A program made the position numbers and the translations under genes. A stretch of 5,373 nucleotides of DNA. It comes from Candidatus Latescibacterota bacterium. GTDB lineage: Bacteria; Krumholzibacteriota; Krumholzibacteriia; Krumholzibacteriales; WJIX01. Shown here in pieces: positions 1-5,373 of the stretch; position 1 is the first letter of the stretch; every line of letters begins with the position of its first letter. The notes beneath the pieces are model-generated. The model had not been told where the DNA came from and made no database searches. It was given only the letters and a program-made list of their open reading frames with translations. The stretch lies in NCBI GenBank assembly GCA_030621255.1, contig JAUXHZ010000098.1:1-5373 (forward strand). Reading direction: 5' to 3'.

Positions 1-391
1 AGATGTTACGAGTTGCTTTCGGAGCATCGGGGCCGACGATAAAGTCAGGGCCGCCGAGAAAATAGAAATGAAGCAGGTGGTCTTCAAATATAAACAGATT
101 ATAGAACAGTTCACGGATGGCCCCGGCAGTCAAAGTCGGTGTAACCTGGTATAACGAATCAAGGGCTTTTGTTGCCGCCATGTGGTGGGCCGTCGGGCAG
201 ACACCGCAGATTCGTGATGTAATCTGCGGCATTTCTTCCGCGCACCGTCCTTCGACAAATTTTTCAAACCCGCGCAGCTCCGGAATCTGCAGAAAGGCTT
301 TGTCAACATTCCCGTCATCGTTTAAATAGATGTCAATTTTACCATGGCCCTCAAGCCGTGTAATAGGATCTATTGACATTACCTTTCCCAT
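1..391 (-). CDS. mvhA: F420-non-reducing [NiFe]-hydrogenase large subunit MvhA, N-terminal part (cut by window edge)
   Basis: This is the catalytic large subunit of a group 3c-type [NiFe]-hydrogenase, which splits or forms H2 at a Ni-Fe(CN)2CO centre in the cytoplasm. Only the first 130 residues are present. The RLEGHGK motif is at residues 12-18. The L1 motif RICGVCPTAHH is at residues 60-70, with C62 and C65 as the N-terminal pair of nickel ligands; both are ordinary cysteines, not selenocysteine. The C-terminal L2 motif (DPCxxCxxH/R), where the maturation protease cuts, lies beyond the left edge and cannot be checked. The start ATG at 389-391 is 2 bases after the mvhG stop and is preceded by AAGGAG at 400-405, 8 bases away. 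Position after mvhD and mvhG matches the Mvh gene order. The family is certain; the 3c subgroup rests mainly on the mvhD and hdrA neighbours. Confidence 0.93.
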   Translation of the reverse strand, partial: MGKVMSIDPITRLEGHGKIDIYLNDDGNVDKAFLQIPELRGFEKFVEGRCAEEMPQITSRICGVCPTAHHMAATKALDSLYQVTPTLTAGAIRELFYNLFIFEDHLLHFYFLGGPDFIVGPDAPKATRNI

Positions 392-393
392 TA

Positions 394-1362
394 TTATTTC
401 TCCTTGCGTTGATTGCCGAGTATTGAAGATGATAGACTGTACCGATAGAATGTTCCCGCCGGATCCGGAATATTATTAACAACATCAGCTATGTCGCCCT
501 CTTTTTCGGCGTTGATAATTCCACCAATTGACGCGATCATCCTTGCTCCCTGATCAGCTTCACTAACCGGGCCGAAACAACCTGTACAGGGCATATTCCC
601 TTTTATACATGGATAATCACATCCGTCGCGTGTTGCCGGGCCCATACAGATAATGCCCTGCGCCAGAAAACATTTCTCAGGATCAGCCTGAACCTCTGTT
701 AAACGGTATACTTGCGAAATAGTAATATCGTCCGGTTTAGATTCATTTCTGTCACATGAGACACAGAGTGATTTGTCAGGGAGTAACACCGAGCCTTTTG
801 CCGGCAGGAACCCTTCCAGCGCCGACTGTACTGCATTTGCCAGATTTTCGGGCGTCGGCGGGCATCCCGGCATATAATAATCTACATCTATAACATCATC
901 AAGTTTATATACAGTGTCAAAAAATTCCGGAAGTGTCAGCTTATAACCATCAACCTCGCTCTCCTCTTGCGGAACAACACCCCCGGGATTAACATTTGTC
1001 GGAGAATCGAGGTACGCACGCTCGAAAATATCTTTCTTGTTCTTCAGATTTGCCAGTGCCGGGATGCCTCCCATTACAGCGCAGCTGCCGAATGCTATAA
1101 CTGTCGCTGACTTCCGCCTGAGCAGTTTGGCAATATGTTCCTGTTCCGAAGTTCGTACAGCCCCGTTTATAAACGAAACAGTGATCTCTCCGTCATCCAT
1201 AGCTTTCAAATCGGAGTATTTCATATCCATAGCACAAGGCCAGAATACAATATCAACAGCAGCGACAACATCCAGAATCTTCTCGTCGAGGTCGATAACA
1301 GTCTCTTCGCATCCACCGCATGACGCGCACCAGTAGAACGCGACTTTTGGTTTGTCAGACAT
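394..1362 (-). CDS. mvhG: F420-non-reducing [NiFe]-hydrogenase small subunit MvhG
   Basis: This small subunit (322 residues) carries the iron-sulfur relay that takes electrons from the NiFe site in MvhA to MvhD. The N-terminal half has the proximal-cluster cysteines: C12 and C15 in WCASCGGCE, C94 in GSCAVMGG, and C167 in MPGCPPTPE. The C-terminal half has eight more cysteines suited to two further [4Fe-4S] clusters: C200, C203, C231, C239, C248, C252, C259 and C262. There is no Tat signal peptide and no membrane helix, so the enzyme is soluble and cytoplasmic, unlike group 1 uptake hydrogenases. The ATG overlaps the mvhD stop by one base (TAATG) and has GAGAGG at 1370-1375, 7 bases upstream. 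Length and cysteine pattern fit the MvhG/group 3 family. The C-terminus ends in a short charged tail (NQRKEK) that also encodes the ribosome site of mvhA. Confidence 0.95.
   Translation of the reverse strand: MSDKPKVAFYWCASCGGCEETVIDLDEKILDVVAAVDIVFWPCAMDMKYSDLKAMDDGEITVSFINGAVRTSEQEHIAKLLRRKSATVIAFGSCAVMGGIPALANLKNKKDIFERAYLDSPTNVNPGGVVPQEESEVDGYKLTLPEFFDTVYKLDDVIDVDYYMPGCPPTPENLANAVQSALEGFLPAKGSVLLPDKSLCVSCDRNESKPDDITISQVYRLTEVQADPEKCFLAQGIICMGPATRDGCDYPCIKGNMPCTGCFGPVSEADQGARMIASIGGIINAEKEGDIADVVNNIPDPAGTFYRYSLSSSILGNQRKEK
400..405 (-). promoter_or_regulatory. Shine-Dalgarno site of mvhA
   Basis: AAGGAG on the minus strand, 8 bases before the mvhA ATG. It lies inside the last codons of mvhG (the AAG GAG of the terminal RKEK), so the two subunits are translationally linked. 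It fixes the mvhA start. Confidence 0.8.
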
Positions 1363-1793
1363 TATCCAACCTCTCTTTCTACAAAGCCCTTTATTTCAAG
1401 AGGGCCCAGGTTTCTCACTCTCTCAGTCATTTCAGTTGTTACTTCCTGAAACTTTTTTCCTTCTCCCGCGGCCACCCAATCCAGAAAAAACCTCTGTCTA
1501 TTAATACCAAACTGCTCGAGCATTTTTTCAAATAATCTGAAACGGCGCAGAGTCTTCATGTTTCCGTTCCTGTAATGACAATCGCCCGGATGACACCCCA
1601 GAATCATAACGCCATCGGCGCCCACCCGGAATGCCCGCATGACGAATTGCGGGTCTACACGGCCGGTACACATAACCCGAATCAACTTTACATTCGCCGG
1701 ATAATCAAGTTTTTGTTCACCCGCTTTGTCGGCTCCCGCATATGAACACCAATTACACACAAAAGCAACTATTTTCGGTTCGAAGTTATTCAT
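1362..1793 (-). CDS. mvhD: MvhD, [2Fe-2S] electron-transfer subunit linking hydrogenase to HdrA
   Basis: MvhD is the small [2Fe-2S] protein (143 residues here) that bridges the MvhAG hydrogenase and HdrA in the methanogen electron-bifurcating complex. Its five conserved cysteines are visible: C13 and C16 in CNWCSYAGAD, C42 in MCTGRVD, and C67 and C72 in GCHPGDCHY. These motifs are diagnostic of the family. It is a stand-alone protein here, not fused to HdrA as happens in some lineages. The start ATG overlaps the end of hdrA by 8 bases and has AAGGAG at 1800-1805, 6 bases upstream, which supports this start. Its place directly between hdrA and the hydrogenase small subunit matches its bridging role. 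The domain also occurs with formate dehydrogenases, but the hydrogenase genes that follow settle the partner here. Confidence 0.95.
   Translation of the reverse strand: MNNFEPKIVAFVCNWCSYAGADKAGEQKLDYPANVKLIRVMCTGRVDPQFVMRAFRVGADGVMILGCHPGDCHYRNGNMKTLRRFRLFEKMLEQFGINRQRFFLDWVAAGEGKKFQEVTTEMTERVRNLGPLEIKGFVEREVG
1370..1375 (-). promoter_or_regulatory. Shine-Dalgarno site of mvhG
   Basis: GAGAGG on the minus strand, 7 bases before the mvhG ATG and within the end of mvhD. With the TAATG stop/start overlap it supports the chosen start. Confidence 0.7.
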
Positions 1794-3735
1794 AGAGGAC
1801 TCCTTCTATTTCAGCGTATAGTTGGTCATTAGTGAAATGTTTTGCCGTTGCCGCCCCGCTTGGGCAAGAAGCGGCACAGGTACCGCACCCCCTGCATATT
1901 ACTTCATTTACGACACTCACCTTTTTCTCCGGATCAAAGGTTATTGCTGAATAAGGGCATACCGCTATACAGAGTTTACATCCGCCGCAGATATCTTCAT
2001 CGATAACTGCTGTCATCATTTCCAGTTCGAGCTTTCTGCCCGGTATTAACTTCGCTATGGCATCGCCGGCTGCGGCAAACCCCCGTGTAATTGCCGTGGC
2101 GCTGTTGCAGGGATCAATGCAGCACCCCGCAGCATTTATACCATCAACTGTTGTACCGGTTTCATGCAGAATAGCATGGTCCGCTTTAAAGAATCCTGCG
2201 CTGTTTGTATCCGCGTGAATCATTTCCGCCAGTTTCTCCGTTCCTTCTGCCGGTACAAGCCCGGTAGACAGAACAACCATATCGACTTCGACTGAAGTGA
2301 TCCCGTCGGCGGAAACTTCAATCTTCTCCTTTTTCTTTTTCAGAGCAATTGATGAAAGTGAATTAACTTTCAGCATGTTAGTCCCTTCATCAACCTGTTT
2401 CTGATAAAACGCCTGCTCCTGAGGGCCGCTGCAGACCAATCTGTCATGAATGTTGTAGATGACAGCCTCCGGGCTCTGTTTTCTCACCATCTCGCCTACT
2501 TTAAAGGCGGTCATACAACATATACCTGAACAATAGGGAATACCTTCTTTTGATAATGACCCGGCGCAATGGATAACGGCCACCGATTGCGGTTTGCCGC
2601 CATTACTGCTTTGAATATTGCCGCCTGTCGGGCCGTTGGAACTTGCAATCCTTTCAAATTCAGGCATTGTATATACATTTTCTATAGCGCCATAACCAAG
2701 ATGTTTGACCAAAGAAGAATCGGGATTATCATACCCTGTTGCCACAATAACAGCGCCTCCGGAAAATTCGAGTTCCTCATCTGTTTCATCGAAATCTATT
2801 GATTGAAATGGACAGGAGGCAACACAGGCGTCACAGGAATCATCCGTAAAATGCAGGCATTGTTTTCTGTCAATAACCGCGGTTGCCGGAACAGACCCGG
2901 GGAACGCTGTATATATCGCTTTCCGGGCGCCCATACCGAGATGAAAATCGCTGGCGCATGAAACAGGACACGCTTCAAAACAAGCCTCACATCCTATACA
3001 TGAATCGTCCACGTACCGGGCTTTCTTTTTTACCTTCACGGTGAAGTTACCAAAAAACCCGAGCAGATCAGTCACTTCAGCATTTGTAACAACTGTTATA
3101 TTTTCATGCTCCTTTATAGCCGACAATCTCGGAGCGAGAAGGCACGGGGCGCATTCCATATTCGGCGCTATCTCCTCTATCTTTATAATACCGCCGCCCA
3201 ATGAGATCTCTTTTTCAATGATCGTTACTTTCCGCCCTGCATTTGCGGCGACAATCGCCGATTCCATACCGGCAATACCGCCTCCTATAATAATTATATC
3301 GGTAAGGCAATCCATTGATTGCTGTTGGAGATTTTCATTATGAGCCGAGCGTTTGATCGCGGCGTTTATAAGCATCTGGGCTTTTTTAGTCGCATCTTCC
3401 TTATCCTTGGTTACCCATCCACACTGTTCACGAATATTCGCCATACTAACTTTCGCGAAATTCATTCCTGCGTCACTGACTGTTTTCTGAAATGCTTTTT
3501 CATACATCTTCGGGGAACAAGCGGCAATAATTACGTTGTCAACTATATTGTTTTCCAGAGTTTCCCTCAGGAATTCCTTTCCGGCCACTGAACACAGGAA
3601 ATCGTGGGTTTTAACAAAGGCGACATCATCTCGATTCCGCGCCACGGAAGCCACGCGTTCAAGATCGACAAAATCGGCAATGTTGGCCCCGCATCTGCAG
3701 AGAAAAAGTCCTGCCTTGAGGTCAGCTTTGCTCAT
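1786..3735 (-). CDS. hdrA: HdrA-family FAD/iron-sulfur subunit of heterodisulfide reductase-type electron-bifurcating complex
   Basis: HdrA (649 residues, normal full length) is the flavoprotein that bifurcates electrons in Mvh-Hdr complexes, sending one to ferredoxin and one to a high-potential acceptor. The N-terminal domain has CRCG (C13, C15), C48, C73 in AACSPKMYE and C105 in REQCGW. The FAD-binding fold starts at GGGIAGMESA (151-160), followed by C195 and C198 in NMECAPCLLAP. An inserted ferredoxin-like part has C246, C249, C252, C256 and a second set C293, C301, C304, C308. A further conserved cluster region is C390, C402, C406 and C407. The C-terminal bis-[4Fe-4S] ferredoxin domain has C583, C586, C589, C593 and C614, C617, C620, C624. 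No cysteine is replaced by selenocysteine. It overlaps the upstream protease gene by ATGA and has a strong AGGAGGT site. HdrB and HdrC are not beside it, so the high-potential acceptor is unknown; the name denotes family, not proven CoM-S-S-CoB chemistry. Confidence 0.93.
   Translation of the reverse strand: MSKADLKAGLFLCRCGANIADFVDLERVASVARNRDDVAFVKTHDFLCSVAGKEFLRETLENNIVDNVIIAACSPKMYEKAFQKTVSDAGMNFAKVSMANIREQCGWVTKDKEDATKKAQMLINAAIKRSAHNENLQQQSMDCLTDIIIIGGGIAGMESAIVAANAGRKVTIIEKEISLGGGIIKIEEIAPNMECAPCLLAPRLSAIKEHENITVVTNAEVTDLLGFFGNFTVKVKKKARYVDDSCIGCEACFEACPVSCASDFHLGMGARKAIYTAFPGSVPATAVIDRKQCLHFTDDSCDACVASCPFQSIDFDETDEELEFSGGAVIVATGYDNPDSSLVKHLGYGAIENVYTMPEFERIASSNGPTGGNIQSSNGGKPQSVAVIHCAGSLSKEGIPYCSGICCMTAFKVGEMVRKQSPEAVIYNIHDRLVCSGPQEQAFYQKQVDEGTNMLKVNSLSSIALKKKKEKIEVSADGITSVEVDMVVLSTGLVPAEGTEKLAEMIHADTNSAGFFKADHAILHETGTTVDGINAAGCCIDPCNSATAITRGFAAAGDAIAKLIPGRKLELEMMTAVIDEDICGGCKLCIAVCPYSAITFDPEKKVSVVNEVICRGCGTCAASCPSGAATAKHFTNDQLYAEIEGVLYE
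1800..1805 (-). promoter_or_regulatory. Shine-Dalgarno site of mvhD
   Basis: AAGGAG on the minus strand, 6 bases before the mvhD ATG and inside the last codons of hdrA. It supports an mvhD start that overlaps hdrA by 8 bases. Confidence 0.78.
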
Positions 3736-4289
3736 TCCGTATACCTCCTGTTTATACTGCTTAAGCGAAGTGGTTTTGTTTTCCGTTTCTCTTTTACCAT
3801 ATTGCAGAGCTCGTCAAGTTTTCTCTCAATTGTCTCGATAGATGATTGTAACCCTTTTAAAACATCAGGTGTAAGTTTTTCAGAAAATTGAACAAATTCA
3901 CTCCCTTCGATGCCGTAAATAGTGATTTCGGGCATGGTATACCCGCACTTTTCCCCGAATGCCTGCACTGTTCTAAGATTCAGCCCATGAGAATCAATCA
4001 GCCCTGTTTGTGAATTCAAATTCAGGTTGTCCACGGAAAATTCATGGCAGGAACCGGGCGCCGCCTCTCCGGTACATATACTGTCTATGATAATAGCCTT
4101 CTCGAAGCCGGCAAGATCATAGAGCAGATCGATCCCGCCGGAATAATTTTTTTCAAATAGAACAGAAGAACAGCTTTGTGAATATTTATTTTTAAGCAGA
4201 TCGATTAAGTATAACCCCACACTGTCATCGCTAAGCAGCGGGTTTCCCAATCCCAGAACAAGAATCTTTTTTAATGCACGATTTGGCAT
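3732..4289 (-). CDS. [NiFe]-hydrogenase maturation endopeptidase (HyaD/HycI/HybD family)
   Basis: This endopeptidase removes the C-terminal extension of the hydrogenase large subunit once nickel is inserted, locking the active site. The protein has 185 residues. It opens with the family signature GLGNPLLSDDSVG (13-25). By alignment by eye with E. coli HybD, whose nickel-sensing residues are E16, D62 and H93, the equivalents are D22, D69 (IIIDS) and H101 (DSHGLN), so the active site looks intact. The last 20 or so residues form a basic tail (KEKRKTKPLRLSS and beyond) that looks longer than in HybD. The only usable ATG lies 2 bases after the sucD stop, with no clear Shine-Dalgarno site, so initiation probably depends on coupling to sucD. 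The 3' end overlaps hdrA by ATGA. The likely substrate is MvhA, encoded four genes downstream; its cleavage site is outside the window. The exact family member cannot be named. Confidence 0.9.
   Translation of the reverse strand: MPNRALKKILVLGLGNPLLSDDSVGLYLIDLLKNKYSQSCSSVLFEKNYSGGIDLLYDLAGFEKAIIIDSICTGEAAPGSCHEFSVDNLNLNSQTGLIDSHGLNLRTVQAFGEKCGYTMPEITIYGIEGSEFVQFSEKLTPDVLKGLQSSIETIERKLDELCNMVKEKRKTKPLRLSSINRRYTE
3743..3749 (-). promoter_or_regulatory. Strong Shine-Dalgarno site of hdrA
   Basis: AGGAGGT on the minus strand, 7 bases before the hdrA ATG and inside the end of the protease gene. This is the most complete ribosome site in the window. It fits a need for more HdrA than maturation protease despite the ATGA overlap. 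Confidence 0.85.
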
Positions 4290-4291
4290 AA

Positions 4292-5164
4292 TTAATTATT
4301 CAGTATTTTTCTCATCATCATTCCGATATCGGCGGGTGAGTCAACAACATTTACACCGCAGGAACTAAGAGTTTCCATCTTTTCTTTTGCTGTACCCTTT
4401 CCGCCCGCTATAATTGCTCCGGCGTGTCCCATACGCTTGCCGGGAGGCGCTGTCTGCCCCGCGATAAATCCAACAACCGGTTTATTAAAGGATTCTTTTA
4501 TATATTCTGCCGCGATTTCTTCGTCATTTCCGCCGATCTCACCTATCAACACAACACCTTCAGTTTCAGGATCATCTTTAAATAGTTTCAGCGCGTCGAT
4601 AAATCGTGTTCCGACAATAGGATCGCCTCCCACCCCAATACATGTAGTCTGCCCCAACCCCTCTTTTGTCAACTGATCAACCGCTTCGTAAGTAAGCGTA
4701 CCGCTGCGGGATATAACACCTATCTTACCGGCCTCGTGTATAAACCCGGGCATGATACCCGCCTTACATTCTCCGGGGGTAATGATTCCAGGACAGTTGG
4801 GGCCTATAAGACGCGTATCTTTCCCTTCAAGATAAGCCATAACCTTTATCATATCGAGAGTAGGTATCCCATCGCTAATACATACTATTAATTTTACACC
4901 GCTTTCAGCGGCCTCCATTATTGCATCCGCCGCGAAGATCGGTGGCACAAAGATTACGGACGCATTTGCCCCTCTTTCTCCAACCGCTTCGGCTACCGTA
5001 TTGAATACGGGAATACCTTCATGGGTCAGGCCGCCTTTGCCCGGCGTAACTCCGGCCACCACATTCGTGCCGTATTCTACCATCTGCTGTGAATGGAAGG
5101 ACCCTTCCTTTCCTGTCAATCCCTGCACAAGAAGCCTTGTTTTTCTATTAACGAGAATGCTCAT
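4292..5164 (-). CDS. sucD: Succinyl-CoA synthetase (succinate-CoA ligase, ADP-forming) alpha subunit SucD
   Basis: SucD is the CoA-binding and phosphohistidine-carrying subunit of succinyl-CoA synthetase, which reversibly makes ATP (or GTP), succinate and CoA from succinyl-CoA, ADP and phosphate. The 290 residues match the usual family length. The CoA-binding Rossmann part begins with the QGLTGKEG loop (14-21), GPNCPG is at 121-126, and the catalytic histidine is H247 in GHAGAII, with E209 of GEIGG as the usual helper glutamate. Residues 95-101 read CISDGIP, where E. coli SucD has an ITEGIP-type sequence, a minor change. The start ATG lies 23 bases after the sucC stop and has an AAAAGG stretch about 5 bases upstream. 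It forms the normal sucC-sucD pair, and its stop codon almost touches the start of the hydrogenase protease gene, tying it to the redox genes. Nucleotide preference (ADP or GDP) cannot be told from the alpha subunit. Confidence 0.96.
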   Translation of the reverse strand: MSILVNRKTRLLVQGLTGKEGSFHSQQMVEYGTNVVAGVTPGKGGLTHEGIPVFNTVAEAVGERGANASVIFVPPIFAADAIMEAAESGVKLIVCISDGIPTLDMIKVMAYLEGKDTRLIGPNCPGIITPGECKAGIMPGFIHEAGKIGVISRSGTLTYEAVDQLTKEGLGQTTCIGVGGDPIVGTRFIDALKLFKDDPETEGVVLIGEIGGNDEEIAAEYIKESFNKPVVGFIAGQTAPPGKRMGHAGAIIAGGKGTAKEKMETLSSCGVNVVDSPADIGMMMRKILNN

Positions 5165-5168
5165 ATTA

Positions 5169-5177
5169 TCCTTTTTT
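5169..5177 (-). promoter_or_regulatory. Probable ribosome-binding site of sucD
   Basis: An A-rich AAAAAAGGA stretch on the minus strand, with the GG 5 bases from the sucD ATG, in the 23-base sucC-sucD gap. It is a moderate match to the consensus. No promoter or hairpin is visible in this gap. Confidence 0.55.
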
Positions 5178-5187
5178 GTTCAACGGA

Positions 5188-5373
5188 TTAATTATTTATC
5201 GCGTCTACCGCCTTACGTGCCGCGTCAGCCAGGTTTTTCGCCACAGTGAATTTCAAATCAGATTTATTCAGAATCTCCGCCGCTATATCAGAATTTGTTC
5301 CTGCAAGACGGACTACTACAGGCACTTTCACATCGAGCCGTTTGGCTGCCTCAATTACACCCTTCGCTACCAG
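5188..5373 (-). CDS. sucC: Succinyl-CoA synthetase beta subunit SucC, C-terminal 61 residues (cut by window edge)
   Basis: The frame open at the right edge encodes the last 61 residues of the beta subunit of succinyl-CoA synthetase, ending in TAA at 5188-5190. The segment contains VPVVVRLAGTN, which matches the conserved VPVVVRLEGNN stretch near the C-terminus of SucC, followed by the expected alternating end (LADAARKAVDAINN). The beta subunit supplies the ATP-grasp nucleotide-binding domain, which lies outside the window, so nucleotide specificity cannot be judged. The gene is directly upstream of sucD, which is the standard order. The match is short but is reinforced by the neighbour. Confidence 0.93.
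   Translation of the reverse strand: MVAKGVIEAAKRLDVKVPVVVRLAGTNSDIAAEILNKSDLKFTVAKNLADAARKAVDAINN

Noticed and set aside
181..215. Possible selenocysteine (in-frame TGA) at the nickel-binding motif of the large subunit.
   Set aside because: The codons at the two nickel-ligand positions are both TGC, so this is a plain [NiFe] enzyme at the L1 motif.
1037..1336. Plus-strand open frame of 99 codons opposite the N-terminal part of mvhG.
   Set aside because: The region is fully explained by conserved MvhG cysteine motifs on the minus strand.
2322..2345. A-rich run on the minus strand within hdrA (AAAAAGAAAAAGG) considered as a programmed frameshift site or internal ribosome site.
   Set aside because: It lacks the full A-AAA-AAG heptamer, the HdrA frame continues unbroken into the C-terminal ferredoxin domain, and no suitable start codon follows. 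It simply encodes the lysine-rich KKKKEK.
3041..3343. Plus-strand open frame of 100 codons opposite the FAD-binding region of hdrA.
   Set aside because: The minus-strand frame has clear HdrA motifs, and this one shows only low-complexity isoleucine/proline-rich translation, typical of an antisense shadow.
3536..3891. Plus-strand open frames of about 95-101 codons over the hdrA/protease junction.
   Set aside because: They lie opposite two well-supported genes, have no recognisable domain and overlap each other in different frames. They are shadows.
5165..5187. The sucC-sucD gap considered as a site for a promoter or terminator.
   Set aside because: At 23 bases it is too short, and it has no inverted repeat or -35/-10 pair. 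It only holds the sucD ribosome site.

Overview
All seven genes in this window lie on the minus strand and are packed head to tail, with no gap larger than 23 bases. They are described here in the direction of transcription, from high to low coordinates. The order is: the 3' end of sucC, then sucD (together succinyl-CoA synthetase); a [NiFe]-hydrogenase maturation endopeptidase; a full-length FAD/iron-sulfur HdrA (heterodisulfide reductase subunit A family); MvhD ([2Fe-2S] electron-transfer subunit); MvhG (hydrogenase small subunit); and the N-terminal third of MvhA (hydrogenase large subunit), which runs off the left edge. Both edges cut genes, so the operon continues in both directions. The start of the operon (promoter) and its end (terminator) are outside the window.

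The gene set points to a strictly anaerobic, hydrogen-metabolising prokaryote. Clear Shine-Dalgarno sites, a bacterial-type SucC/SucD pair and moderate base composition make an anaerobic bacterium more likely than a methanogen. Candidates are a sulfate reducer, a syntroph or a member of an uncultured anaerobic phylum. The phylum cannot be settled from this sequence.

The genes can be read as one energy module. MvhA and MvhG form a group 3c-type [NiFe]-hydrogenase that oxidises or makes H2. MvhD carries the electrons to HdrA, whose flavin is the bifurcation site in the methanogen Mvh-Hdr complex and whose ferredoxin-like domains exchange electrons with ferredoxin. The endopeptidase matures the large subunit. 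Succinyl-CoA synthetase interconverts succinyl-CoA and succinate with ATP formation or use. Its presence in the same run of genes suggests a link between H2/ferredoxin redox chemistry and the succinyl-CoA segment of the TCA cycle, either reductive or oxidative. That link is inferred from gene order alone. HdrB and HdrC, the usual disulfide-reducing partners, are not present in the window.

No RNA genes, mobile elements, CRISPR arrays, repeats, promoters or terminators were found. There is no stretch over 300 bases without a gene. The plus-strand open frames are all shadows of the minus-strand genes.
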